A stretch of DNA of 64,000 bases from Acanthopleura granulata (GCA_016165875.1 JABBOT010000010.1:13417357-13481356), one strand, 5' to 3'; counted from the stretch's first letter, positions 39,305-52,939 are shown. The notes: generated by a model from the sequence alone, not told the origin. A program made the numbers and translations.

Positions 39305-42300
39305 CAAAACACTTAAAGGTCATCAGGACTTCAGATTGTGTGATTAAAAATGCAGCATTTCTCGATGTTTAAATAATTTAATTCACACCAATTTAATTCA
39401 TGGGTGAGAAAATATTTAAGGATTTTTAGCACTTTTTTCACGTTAACAGCTTCTAGGTAAACAACGCCAGTTGTAAATGTTTACAGCCCTTTAAATAACT
39501 TTCTGCACTTCAAGAACTCTTCGCCATTGTTAGATTTGTGGTCTTTATCCTGGCAGCTTATGAGTTAGTAATCCTGGAAAGGAGCGAGAATTGTCTCCCC
39601 TGCTCACCAAGCCATCAGCCAACTAGCCCAGATTACCGCGCCGGATCGGGTGTAGTTTTATTGCCAGGAACATATGCCGAAGACATCCGATACCGTTGCA
39701 GACTGTTTCTGCTTATTACTGTTAGTGCATGGGCCGAGACCCAAACCTACCGCTATTTCACACCAGTTGTAAATGTTTACGGCGCTCCAATAAAAAAAAG
39801 CCAGGCCGGAGAGGGTTGCTCGGCTGGTGCCGATAAGCTCAGTCAGGGCGTACCCCGGCCATGCGTGTTATTAACACGAAGCCAGGGAGTAGTTTTGACA
39901 ACCTTAAATTGGTTTCTAAAAGCTGCCTTTTACTTTTTGTTTCGGCATAAGGGGAAGGGAATCTAAGATTTACGCATAGAGTTGAAAGCTTTCCAGATAA
40001 CAAAGTTGCTTATTTTCCATCCGTAAGATTGAAAACGATTTTCGGTAACGCTGGAGATTGTTCTGTAGCGGTACATGAGGATAAGTCTAACGGGCAACAA
40101 ACCATCTGTGTATATAGGCTGTTATGAAAACATCGCCCGTTTCTTTAATTAGTGCGCCTACATGTTAGAGGCTTTGGTATGTCAAAAACTGTGCAGTCCC
40201 ATTAGTTGAAACTCTTTTTGCTTCTTTTCCAAGTAGGAAATTTCTTTGCATTCGCAAGTTTCTGCCTTCTACACAAGGTACACGCCATAGTTCGAATTTA
40301 AGTAGAGTTGTGAAGTATGACTCACGTATAATTAAGTGGTTATTTATATTGTGGTTAATGTAATATATACAAAGCCCTCACAAACTCTGCGAACTTTACT
40401 CCGGTTATAGTTATAGTGTATACCTCTGGATTTTTGAAGATTTTAGGCTTTTTCTCATGTAATAAACTAGTCGTTTAGTAGCCTGAGGGTAAGGTTTCGC
40501 ATGCTGTTAATCGTGTCAACTGACGTTTGTTGATTCTGCTATCTTAGACTCCTTACATCCATCAGTCAGAGGCAAGCTTTAGTGGGCCGAACAGCTGGGC
40601 ACGTACACCCCTGTGAGTAGGAGTCCTGGTACATACACTCCATCTACACATGCGCACATGCGCGCCTGGAGGGGGCCCTCTCCACACTAGCAGCATTCTC
40701 CCAGATTCCCTCTGCTGATGAAGATAGCAGCCTTTGTAAGGCGGAAATAGAAGTAGTCACACTAAAAGCAGTCTCAGCCACCATCTTTGCATCGCCGACC
40801 TAACTACTTCGTCCCGTCCCTATCTCGTGAGATTGGGTTTGATCGACTTCACAACGACTTTACCCTTTAACCTCCATGAAGTTCGTGCCACAAGAAGATA
40901 CCGTAACGGAACCATCTGACCAAAGTTCACCGGTAACACTTAGTTCGTGGATGTCTCGGTGAATCAACCCCCACAACACGGGGTAACAGGAAGGGCCCGA
41001 GAGCCGGGTGGATACCCTCACCTAGGGAGACGACAGAAGGTCTCGTGTAAGTTAGATTGATCTATCCACACTTCAGAGCGGGCCGCATATATATGTAACT
41101 CCGCATCCTCCATTGAAATGGGCTGCATCGCAGACCTGTATGTAAACCGGCTACCTTTCAGAAAATAAATCGCATGAGAGTCCTAGATAGCGTTAAACCG
41201 CGCAAGCTTATAAGATTTTGTCCATATTAGTCCTTAGATATTGCTAACATTAACGGTTTCAAATACCTTGCTACATGTCACCGCAAACTATCAAACCAGT
41301 GTCCTAAATAGACTAAACTATAGATGCTAACACGATCGCACACACTCATTGCCATTAAAACTAGTCTTCGAATAACAATGGAATTTTGGAAGAACTTAGA
41401 TCACCAGTTTTGTCCACTGATTCGTGTACCTATCGCCAGTTTATTTTCATAATACCCGACAAATCAAATGGTTTTACTTTAAGCAGATATACGCTAACAT
41501 GGCATGTTTTTATAATTGCACTCATCTGCAACTTCTCTCCGTTCACCATGTGTTTGTGCTTCACGTCTGCTAAACATTGCCAACGATGTACACTGTGAAT
41601 GAAACGAGAGTGGCGGGAAAATCAGCTTTTCTCTCGTGAACACACAGCAATGGAAAGAGACCAGTTTTAAACTGTCAGTGTCTCGGATTTTAGTTTTATA
41701 ATTATGCCATTGTTTACTTCTTATATCTGTATATACCGGTCTTTAATTGAACCGTCCGTTCGTCTGGCTCAATTAGCTACATCTGGCTAATGTAGAATTG
41801 CAGGTATGAAAACCTACACGTGTAATTTCTGACCAAATATTATCCTTTGTTGTCCTCAAATTAAAGTCAAAACCGTGTATTAAGTGTGCAAGCTGATTCA
41901 CAATGCTACTGATTTGAAGACAACATTATCAGCCTGTCAAATTACGCGCTGAATCCGACACGAATTTAGCTAGCATTGTGATAGTTTTGCATGTGCCATG
42001 TCTACTTGTCTGCCGTGAAATAAGAAGGTTGTCAAAAAGTGTGCAACTGCACACATGGTTTTCCAGAACTGAATTGGATTTATGACAAGTGAAAAGAAAT
42101 GTGTGTGAGACTAGTCATTATAACATAACCAACACCAAATATTGTCGTAAAACGAAAGAAAAAGGGAGAGTTTTGCAACATAGATAATAAAAGTGACGAA
42201 TGTAGCTAAAAGTCATTGTTTCCCCCAAGAGAAGAAGTGTACTGATTAGTATTGCTTTAGAATCTCCCTAGCACGTGATCACACGTTGAATCTGGCTTTG

Positions 42301-42481
42301 GGAGTCAATCATAAACACACTGTTTATCTGGAGGACTGATATGATGTCTGGGAGCTCGGTCAGTGTGCATTGGCACAGACATACACATAATGTAGCACGG
42401 TAGACTTCTTACCGACTGAGAGTACTTATAATTATTCATGTGATGCAGTTCAGTTGTAACTGAAAAGAAAGCATTAATTAG
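39305..42481. other. Intergenic, GC-richer block inside
   Basis: A 142-codon + strand frame (39,538-39,966) is among the longest outside the repeats. Its translation shows no domain, no homology that I recognise and no plausible promoter or poly(A) context, so I do not call it a gene. A GC-richer, CpG-containing block lies at about 40,560-41,060, including an ATGCGCACATGCGCGC segment that resembles an NRF1-type palindrome. Confidence 0.4.
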
Positions 42482-42739
42482 CCAAGATGGACAGACTTGT
42501 TTTTATCCGTGCACCACCGAAAGTTATCCAATCAATTCCAAGAAAAACAATCGCATGGCTTTCAGGAAGATAATTCCAGTCGGAGTTCTGACCAAAAAGG
42601 TGAAAATGAAACAAATTCTGACACTCGTTTATCATGGAAGGCAATCCAGCCCATGATTTTAGAGCTCAATCGTGTCTTTACGGGGAAGCAGGCCATGAAA
42701 TTAAATCTCGAAACAAAATGTACAATCAAAAATCTTGAT
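42482..42739 (+). other. Possible orphan coding exon
   Basis: The frame starts after an in-frame TAG at 42,479 and runs 86 codons to a strong donor-like A|GTGAGT at 42,740. The preceding bases (TTAATTAG) could act as a weak acceptor. The translation is mixed and protein-like, with a stretch reading SWKAIQPMILELNRVFTGKQ, but I recognise no family. The pyrimidine tract is poor and no partner exon is evident, so a chance open frame or a transposon remnant is as likely. Confidence 0.15.
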
Positions 42740-45700
42740 CAGTGAGTTTGATCATTTATCGATGATTTACCAATGTGTAACTGGAAAAACAATATAACTG
42801 CTGACATTCGATAAGTATATTGCACCCCAGAAATGGCAAATTTGGTTACATGAAACGTGTAAATTACCTTCTAGTGACTTCAAGAAATATGACAAAGCAA
42901 ATAAAAAAGAGCTGTGCAAATTATTGTGAAAACGTTTTGATTATTATTTGATTGGTCTTTTATTGGACATATAATTTCAGGAATGTTTGCAATCCTGGAA
43001 TATGAGCATTTAAGCTACGACATTGAGCGTATATCGTGTCATCGTGTAAGCGATTCAGGTTGTTCACCGTTGGTGTACTGTGTGATAACATGGCCCAGTA
43101 TGTTCTGAGTGGGGAAACACTTTACACTGACATTATTAATAATTAACAGCATACATCTTGACACCTATACCGTCTACAGCACTTCGTTGTTCTTTGAAGT
43201 TACCATCACTTGTCATAGTTCCTGTCGCGTGGATTTGACAAAACCATTTGTCAGCTAACTCTTTCGGAATCTTTTGAATAGGAGTTTGTATAATGGATAG
43301 GCTGGATTTTTTTTTTCTCAAAAAGCCAACATGTTAACAACAAAATGAGGTTAAATCGAAAGTGTGAAGAAATGGTTTGGGTTGGATTTTAACCATTTCT
43401 GCGATTAGCAAACAATTTTGAGGTAGCCATGAGTCGAAGCAAACTTTTTAAAGAACTTGAATTTTTTCATCCAACATAGATACTGTTGAGCAACAAAACA
43501 GTTTTAAGGAATTTGTGTAGATGCAATGAAATGGAATAGGTCGGAATAATGCAGATAACTGCAGTAAAGAGCAGAATAATCCATACATTATCTCAAATCA
43601 GATTTGTGGCCAGGACTCGGATCAGTTATCATTTGATAGTGTTTGAAAGTGCTTTACTTCATGTGTTCATTTTTACTTAGTTTTCATCATGTCAAAAAAG
43701 GGAAAGGAAATAGTTTATGCGCATCCGATATAATGTCAGTAGTTAATTAATTTCCCTGTTTCGAATGCTTTGACCTGGATGACGACGGTTAAGTCAATGG
43801 GTACAGGAAGTCTTGTCACTGTGTCTTGTCATTTACTTATCAAAGTACACTTAGAGTTTAGCGAGCGGACCACTTGTAAGAGACGGTTTCCGGTCGACTC
43901 TATTCCACTAGTATTAGTTCTGGTTATAACCTGTACAACCTTTTGTTCAATCCTATTCTTGAAATGAGGTTTTGTGAGCAACAGGGAGCGTAGTGAGAAA
44001 TGGTCAATTCAGCTCTTACCTTAATGACCATTGCGTATAGAAAATGTACAGTTATGATCTTTGGTCAGCAATTGGAAAAGTCTGAAATCATTGAGCCAAC
44101 ACCCTTGCCACCGCTTGAAACACTGCGTAGAAAGTTTCTGCCATGACCAGTTTATAGACATATTTAACTGAGTTTAGCGTATTTGAAAAAACAATTGGCA
44201 CAGTCTGTGTCCAAAACGCTCAGGTATTGTCTCCGTATTTCGTCTAGCTGTGGGCAGAGATGTTGTCAAGCTAATTGTTAGGGTGAGCTAAGACGCGATT
44301 AACCCGACGTCTTTGTCTCCACATCAGGCACGCTTGACGCACTTAAGATATGACAACGCCACTTAATGTATTCTGACACGCTAGTCGGGAGACAATACGC
44401 ACCCCTCGTCTGATTACCCGGGTCTAACTCTGAATAGGCACCCGGGGTTTCTTCCTCATGGTTAATCGCTGGTGTTTTGCCATAGAACGAGCCAATAACG
44501 ATAACTCTTTCCCATCCAACATTGTGTGTAACGAGAATGAGGGAAATCAGACTTTATTGATTTGTCTTTGTGTTTGCCATTTGGACCGCAGACAGACAGA
44601 ACACCGGAGAAATCTTTAAGTGACAGGAAAGCGTTAGTTCTTGGCCAGCAGATTCCCCAAAGCGTTTCCTGTGCCCTTCTGATTCACTGATCGTCCTGAA
44701 CCGTGTAATAGATGATTACGCACGATTATCGCAATGTTTGATTGCGGCCTATTACTTGAATACCATTTGTAATGTACATATAATTTGGAATAAGTCTTTA
44801 TAAAATATATTTTTGGGGGGACAGGCACGAACAAATGAGCTCCCTACTAACGCTGATTTTGATTTTGTTTAACAGACTGACAGTAGTACCATATTCGTGA
44901 AGTCTTTTAACACACGACGGGAGTACATAATGTTACATTCATTTGAACTTGGAAAAATAATTTGACTATTAGCATATAAAATTTTGTCTTAAAGAAACGT
45001 GTGTAAGTGCATAAATTCCCAAAGCTTGTGTCACGTGTCAGCTGTGTGCCATGTTGATAATATACAATTAGAGACCAGAAATTTGGTTTCAAAACATATG
45101 AATATAGTGTGAGTAGTTTGTATATGCCATTGTCTGTATAAAATTCGTTTTAGTATTAGGATATGTATTAGAAGCAAAATATTATATCCGTGGACTTAAA
45201 AACTAGTGCAGTTATCTGCTTATGGATCGTCACGACGGTATTACATGTTCTCATATAAAATTTCATGATTTCATAAGTGTATTATATTCCTTAGATATAG
45301 ATGCGTCAGTATTTGTTATTGTTGTAAGTTGTACATCCCAAAAGCTTCCAATAAAGTCATGGCATGTGTTTTTTATTGTTAGAAATACTTTCTATGGGCG
45401 TGATAAGCAAACGCACGTTGGGGAGTTTTGGTTTCGTGACCAACAGGCTCCTGTTTCAATTTTAAGCGCTGTTGCATGTTACTGATATTTTGATCCGGGA
45501 AAGATATTGTTTAAAAAAATATTCACTTTTGAGATCACAGACCAGAGTATCGCGCATAATCGGTGGGATAAAGGAAACCTAACTGTCACATGGACATAGT
45601 TTCCGAGAAACACTGAAAGCAACAGAAATAAGGTTAGATTATCCTTTGCACTTGATAACATTACAAACTCACTAGGAGAAACTAACAATTGAAGCTCGGC

Positions 45701-47067
45701 TTTGTTTTGCACCTTATAATCTGGAAAAGGATGTAACTTTGCTGCGGTCACTCACGTTTGAACATTATAAGAATATGACAAAAGGTAAATAATCAGATAT
45801 TAAATAAAGAGACACAAGTAGAAAATCTGCCAGTCAAACTTGTGGCATTTATCTTGGACTTCAGCCTAAATGTTCTTTTTCATTTTTGCCATGAAGATGT
45901 ACAACAACTTTTAATCACGAAATATAAATCCATCAGGTAAGTCACAATTTAGCGGCAGTAAACTGTTTCGAAGCTAAGAGTGGCTTAAGTCTGAGATAGC
46001 TTCGTGATCTTGGGGCATGGAATTTATCAGAACACCCTCTTAATGTCACTGATTTGACAGAAAAGAGTAGTTGGCTTAACTGTCAACTTTTGTAAGTTGA
46101 TGTAAAGAAGACGTCAGTGGCCTTGTTGAATTGGTATGCCCGGAAAACCGTTAGATAATCAGGGAACAATCTTTTATCCGGCTTGTCTAAGGCATTATGA
46201 AGCTGTTCGCAACGATTTGTCATCGTACTTCAATGACATACCCCATTCATGTTGGAAAGGTTGCCATGCGTTGAAAGCCACAATTTTGCAGAACGGGTAA
46301 ACGAGCACATCAGACATCTGCTTTGCTTCAAATGTTATTCAAAACTTCAACACATTTTTAACAGGAAGATTGCAAGAATTTGCATCTGGTTGAAGTTCGG
46401 ACCTGTTCAGTATCCCTGGGGAACACATGGCTGAGGAACAATACCTACTGACTGGCGGCGTTGGTGGAAGGTTTCATCCAGATTTCCACCTGCTGGCCGA
46501 TTTGGTCCGGACTACAATGTGTCGACAATGACCCAGAACAGACGAAAAACACATCTTCTGGAATCTATCCACAAACAATAGGCATTTGGAACAGATCTGT
46601 ATTTAAAGGTGGCAAATTTAAGCTATCGCTGTCCTTTTCACCAAAACGACGAGTAAGTGCGAGTTCAAGCGAAGAACAATTGTTCTGGCATTTTTTACTA
46701 ATTCCGCCGTTTCCTCTCCAATTCTGGCCACTCTGAGAACGCTGGCGTCCACACATGGTGTGGGTTTAGCCATCCCTGTCCCCCGACACAAGTAGCAAAT
46801 GTGGCGACCACAAGACGAAACCTTCTATGCCTACAGACAGTGGGTGGATACCATGAATAGAATGAAAATGTCATCCGAGGTGAACAATGCCTTTGATCCC
46901 AGGTCATCTGTACACATTGTGCTTGGCTCACAGGGTTTTGATTCATAAAGTTAGCATTTTCTTGGCAAAGTTTTTCCAGTGGTACACGTTTATAGCCTTG
47001 CGACACGAAGCCATTCGAAAGCGTTTTTTTTGTTCGATAGTTCCTTGTTAATGTCTGTCCACGTGTT
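42740..47067. other. Intergenic, no gene recognised
   Basis: AT-rich, non-coding, with a GC-richer patch at about 44,280-44,460. Open frames up to 134 codons (46.7-47.1 kb, minus) overlap frames on the other strand and have no domain. Confidence 0.45.
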
Positions 47068-47163
47068 ATGACCGAGTTATTGATAACCAAGTCAGTGCAC
47101 ATATTGTAAAGATTATCTAACTCTCAAAATGTGCCTGTATATCTTGGTTGCATATATCATAGC
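47068..47163. repeat. Dispersed repeat, copy A
   Basis: Shares with 47,890-47,990 the ordered blocks TGACCGA.TTAT.GATAACCA, GTCAGT, CATAT, AA.GAT.AT.TAACTCTC and TGTATATCT.GTTT/G, in the same orientation about 820 bp apart. Identity is roughly three-quarters to four-fifths by eye. The nature of the element is unknown; no terminal repeats were recognised. Confidence 0.6.
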
Positions 47164-47503
47164 TCCCATTTATATTTACTGATTCAAAAAGTCATTGTCA
47201 GTTCTCCTGGCTCGTGGGCTGTGGATGGCGAACATGGAATACTCTGGAGGAGATCTATATCCGGTTATTGTTATGACGTAACGACTAAGATAATATACCA
47301 AACAGCTTGTTATCGCCTATATAAACTGGAAGCTGTAGAGATAATATTAGTGGAGGCGGAAGAGGCATTTTTTCTTGGAAGCAAGAATGTTTACGTATGT
47401 CCTGGCAATCACAAGCTAGACGAAATGTTTAATTGTTCTTGATGTCTTGATATATTGACTATGTGGTGTCTACAGTATAGAGCAGCTACACGCATGGAGC
47501 ACT

Positions 47504-47547
47504 CCCAACTTGTGTAATAGAAACATTTCTATTGTACACAAGTTAGG
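47504..47547. other. Short near-perfect inverted repeat
   Basis: CAACTTGTGTAATAGAAA pairs with TTTCTATTGTACACAAGTT with one bulge and a very short loop. The stem is about 18-20 bp. It lies between the two copies of the dispersed repeat. It may be a cruciform-forming palindrome or a remnant of terminal inverted repeats. Confidence 0.6.
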
Positions 47548-47889
47548 AGAATGAACAGGTTTCACTGGCTGACAAAGCAGCAGATGTTAGGTAGACAAAA
47601 TTCCGCCGAACAGAAAAGCTTGACAAACATAAAGCATCACCATGGGACCATACATATCACATGAACTCCTCCAAATGGAAAAACAAATCCAGCCTCCTCA
47701 ACCACTGACTATGAATATCACTGACTTTGCTATAACTCTAGACGTCAAAGCATTCATTCGTATAAGATGAAGACCTTCATTTTAAGCCAGACTAGAAAAG
47801 GCAATCTGTAACTATACCATTGCATGTCTATGATTAGCCAGCTTACATTGACTCAACTAAAGTTGTTATAAATAAAAGTGTCGTGTTGA

Positions 47890-47990
47890 TGTACTGACCG
47901 AATTATCGATAACCATGTCAGTCCGCATATACAAAAGATCATTTAACTCTCCACAACGGCTGTATATCTCGTTTGAATACATCGTGACGC
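47890..47990. repeat. Dispersed repeat, copy B
   Basis: Diverged direct repeat of 47,068-47,163, with the same block order starting TGACCGAATTATCGATAACC and ending near TATATCTCGTTTGAATACAT. Confidence 0.6.
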
Positions 47991-50900
47991 AAATTGGTAT
48001 TCACTTGATTAACTTTATAGAAGCTTAACTCCTTTTATTTTTTTCCATTCTAGATGGCATGTGCGTTAATGTATTTTCCCTCTGCAGATTAGTTGAATGT
48101 GGGCGGGGTCAAAAAGACATTTTTTTTATCTCTTCTAATTATTGTGATTAATTTAATAACGAATCGAGTAAAAAGAAATGAGGATTATTCCATATGTGAA
48201 CTTTCGTGCACCCTATATATATTTTGGTCGCGACTTTATTGTGTGTTAATTGTGCGAAAATACATACGATCTCAGAAGGTTCCCAGCCGCTGAGATGTCC
48301 AGTAAGATAACCCCTTATGATAACCTTAGACCCGTCAGCGTCCCTATCTCCACAGGGCTATTTTATTGCAGCCGTAAAGAAAGCTTGGATGAAATGTTCA
48401 CATCCTCGTACATGTATAGATACGTCTGCTTTTTCTCTCACTCGGAGGTCTCGTGGAATATGACGTGTTAGTCCTGGCTGTTGTTGAACAGTTCAGGACT
48501 GCTGTATATATGCTCCCCTCTCTCTCGCCTTTCCATACTGTTCCTCTACACCCAGCGCTGCTGCCATCCGTCCATTCATCGTCAGGCTAGCGTTATCTGG
48601 GCTAGCACATGGGCCGTGTACAGGGCGCAAATTTGTTTTCACAAGTGGTGTGTTATATTATCCATTCCATCTTAGAAGCATGCCTTCTTATTAGTTTGAT
48701 GGTGCGTGTACGCAGAAAAAGGTCCCTTTGAGCTTCCGTATGTTCTAAAAACACAGGCAAAAAATCCTGCTCAATTGGAACATACGCTCAAAAATTTAAT
48801 AACCACAGCAGGGTCCCGTATATTGACTTAATTTCATGGTCTTATCCAAGCTAAGCATCTCATGGTGTTGTCAATATATAGCAAACCATGCAACAAACAT
48901 GGGTTTTCCTGTTCTACTGTGATGTTTGGAATTAGCTAAAACATGCTTATACTGATATCTAATTTATAACCATATTGATGTCTGTTTATGCAGTAAAAGT
49001 GAAGCATAACTGTCAGGTTGTTAGATCAACTGATAAGACGAATACCCAAAGAACCAGGAAAGTAAACAAAGCGAACAAGCAAGCATCATGTAAATGAGAG
49101 CAACGATTGTGAGAGATTTTACATGTGATTATGCGTGTCTATGTATTCGATTAAGAATTTTAGAATCATAAATACTTTCTATACAGTTGATCCATTGCCA
49201 AAGTAAAGTGAAATCAGTGATATAAATTAATGTGACATTTGTGAAATATTTTGTCAAATATATAAGTGAAATACCAAGTTTCGTAAGGTTCTCTTGAACA
49301 TTTTGGAACAAGTTGCAAACAAATTTTAATATTAGTAGACACAGTATGATCTTGCTAAAGGTCTGTGGTTTTATTTTTGACGTGGTTCTGAGTGCGGTTC
49401 ATGCGGAAAACTATTGCCCCAATGCAATATGTTTTTAGACTGTTTAAAACGTGGTTCAGTGCCGAGAGATTGCTATGCCATAGACTGGCAGCTGGAGATT
49501 GTGAGCGCTTGTGTCAGTCAGAAGGCGTGTTAAATGTGTAATCAGTAGCTACCATCAGATGTATCTCCTTACACTGTCCACGATCTGGCTGAACTGCTTC
49601 AAGCGGTTTTCACAGACGTGGAATTTGATCCTTTCGTTCTTTCTTTTCATAAAGACGTCTTTTTTTATCACAGTATTGTGTAATCTGTATGGGGATTATT
49701 CTGAATAAATGCGTGGCGTGAATCACATAAGGACATAAACTAGTGGTATAGATTTTTTCTTTTCTGTTTTACGTCTTAAATAAAAAAAATACCAGCAAGG
49801 AAAGAAAAGAATGATTTTCTACCAAACAACAACAAAAAACCAAACAAACAAACAATAACTGTTGTGGCTAAACCATGTAACATAAATAATTGTTCTTCCT
49901 TATACGATGCCATTTTTGACAGGCTTTACCACATTTTGGGTTTGCCTTCGTTCTGCCTCTGTGAAGTTATACAATATGCCAGTTTCGATTTATTGTCCTC
50001 TGCTGGAGTCCGTGCCGGGTTTCACGACAAGTTCGTCTTTTGTTGGTGCTTAGGCAGTGTTTTAATCCGTGCCACACGTTTATCGCCAGTCTTTTCAACC
50101 TTATCTTCCGAAATACATATATAATGTTCAGGATGAATGATCTGCAATGTAAAACCTGTTAACTTTAGAGGGACTTTTTCTCTTAGCCCTGGTTCTGGCT
50201 GAGCAAGCTTACCGCCATATAATAGGTATCGCCCATCTGTCACAAAAGACATATTACGATATAAAGTTACAATAGCCCAAGAGTGAACCCTAAACTGTTG
50301 TATAAATAGGGGAAAAAACACTGACACCTGCTGTTAAAACGTGTGCTCAAGAAGTATGTTTCAGCTGACGAATAACGTAAAACTTTACTCTGTATATGGT
50401 CTGAGCTATAAAGGGGAATGTAGCAATATAAGCTCATTGCTGTAGACGATAACTGGATGTGGAATACCCTAGGGGATCAGGGCAAAAACGAGATAACACC
50501 CTATTTTTGGTCAATTTTGGCTTCATTTTTCAGTTTTAAAAGTTTCCCCATGTGCCATACAAATATTTTCTCATAAGTTTAAGATTTCCTCCTTCAGTGG
50601 AGCAGTTTGACTACAGATGAAAAGGATAGAGAATTTGATTTGTGTTTGTTTGATACATGGAGAAAGGTGGAAGAAATAAATTATGCAAACTTGTGGATAT
50701 CCTTGGTTGATGTCAAAGATGGTGCCTGCTACCCTTCCTGAAGCTCCCCTCGAGCAAAGCGGAGGATCTCTAGGTAATGTTCCATATGGGAAGCTGATGA
50801 CAGTATCGAATGATCAAACCAGTTAACCCAAGGCTAAATTTAATTTCTCTGTGAGACAGAATGAAACTTGACCCAGCCTTGGACTCCCTGGATCAGCTGT

Positions 50901-52080
50901 TGCCCTTTGCCCACCCAGTTCCTGGGGGCCATTAGACCCGCCTTCTGCATTCCTGGGGCATCCTGAACCTTGAATGACAAATGCCTTGTTGACTGGACTA
51001 AACTCCGGTCACAGAATCATGGGAATTCACAATTTCTCAGACCTTCTTCAAATGTAGCTTTAGGCTGACCAGTCATTATATGGTCAACCCGAGGTCATAT
51101 GTCTGCACCAAGCTCAGGGCAGTAAATCACCATGTAAGACTGCACATTATCATTGAAGTGTATAAATGCCACATAAAATTTCAAATGGCCGTGGCCATCT
51201 TGTTGTCATGATAAGTCTGGAGTTCCCTGTAGAAGTGTCCGGATGACTTCTGAGGCGGCATGCAAGACAGTTAAAAGAAAAGTAGCGAGAGAGCTGTTCT
51301 TTTAGGGTAGAAAAGAAAGTGGAACGTTTGCAAGTTTGACAGTAGTCATACATTTATTTTGATATTCAAAATTTCAGGCGATGTCGATACCTTGTGTAGC
51401 TTCTTGTAAGGTGTTGATTTTCATGTATGGCAAAATCATTTGAGTATTTCAAAGTGTATATTCGAAAGGAACACAAAAACCCCTAAAAAACTACATAACT
51501 AAAATAATTTTTTTTTATACTTTTGCGATTAGCGATTTATGAATATTCAGTTTGATTATAATGGTTTATTACACATATGAGGACCGTCTTAACAGTGAAA
51601 CTTTAAAAGCATAAAAGTTTGTCAAAATATTCTAAACTCCTTTAACAAGTTTTGTTTCATCTTTGCTTTCTAACTAATATAAATATTTTTACATTGGTGT
51701 CATTTTTCACACATGAAAATCAAACGTAGACTGATAATCGAGATAGCACACCTAAAGAAGACAATATATGCGATAACCGAACCGTATATGTATTCTCCTT
51801 AATTCGAGTTTGCCGTGGAACATTTCCCATAACGTGGAGATTTTGTATGAATGGGACGTATGTAATTACTTAAGATGGCAAATGTGGCATGGCCTCGTTA
51901 GCGTCAGGATACAGACAAAAAATCATAATCTCCATTTTCTCATTCTTCTATTCTTACGAAGAAACTTGTGTTTAAGTGGGAGGGAAAAAATAGGTGTTGT
52001 AAGCTTTAGCACGAGGGCAAGGGGAATAAAGTAAGAATGTAGACAGGCTGTGTGTTTGTGTTTTAGATCTGCCAACATCT
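47991..52080. other. Upstream flank of the Six1/2 gene
   Basis: Non-coding. An imperfect inverted repeat flanks 48,740-48,800 (TTTGAGCTTCCGTATGTTC against GGAACATACGCTCAA). Low-complexity A/C sequence lies at about 49,828-49,856. No coding exon recognised. An alternative 5' non-coding exon of the Six gene could lie here, since acceptor-like sequences exist at about 52,064 and 52,283. Confidence 0.45.
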
Positions 52081-52100
52081 GATTACGACTCGGGTTTCAA

Positions 52101-52110
52101 TGATTGACAG
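52101..52110 (+). promoter_or_regulatory. PBX-MEIS/PREP composite site
   Basis: TGATTGACAG is an exact match to the composite consensus bound by PBX together with MEIS or PREP (TGAT PBX half plus TGACAG MEIS half). It lies about 235 bp upstream of the preferred start codon of the Six1/2 gene and 1 bp from an X-box-like site. The motif match is seen directly; occupancy is inferred. Confidence 0.55.
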
Positions 52111-52111
52111 G

Positions 52112-52125
52112 GTTGCTATGGTAAT
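52112..52125 (+). promoter_or_regulatory. RFX X-box-like site
   Basis: GTTGCTATGGTAAT fits the RFX X-box pattern (RYYNYY, short spacer, RRNRAC) at all but the last position, and differs from the palindromic GTTGCCATGGTAAC at two bases. It directly abuts the PBX-MEIS site. Confidence 0.45.
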
Positions 52126-52180
52126 TGAACTCCCAGTGCAATGCAAGAACGGCCGTCTGAACTCTGAGGTCGGTCCAAAC

Positions 52181-52190
52181 AGCCAATCAG
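52181..52190. promoter_or_regulatory. CCAAT box
   Basis: AGCCAATCAG contains CCAAT; its reverse complement CTGATTGGCT is a classic NF-Y/Y-box sequence. It lies about 100 bp upstream of a candidate initiator at 52,280 and about 155 bp upstream of the preferred ATG, a normal location for NF-Y. Confidence 0.55.
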
Positions 52191-52237
52191 CGTGAGCTCT
52201 CACAAACCATAACGTAGCTCAAAGTCGCACCAGCTAA

Positions 52238-52939
<702 letters not shown>

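Noticed and set aside
39538..39966. 142-codon open frame as a gene
   Set aside because: Translation has no recognisable domain or motif, and there is no promoter, splice or poly(A) context. Length is possible by chance in 64 kb.
46461..47102. Overlapping forward and reverse frames of 91-134 codons
   Set aside because: They lie opposite each other, lack recognisable domains, and the region borders a dispersed repeat.
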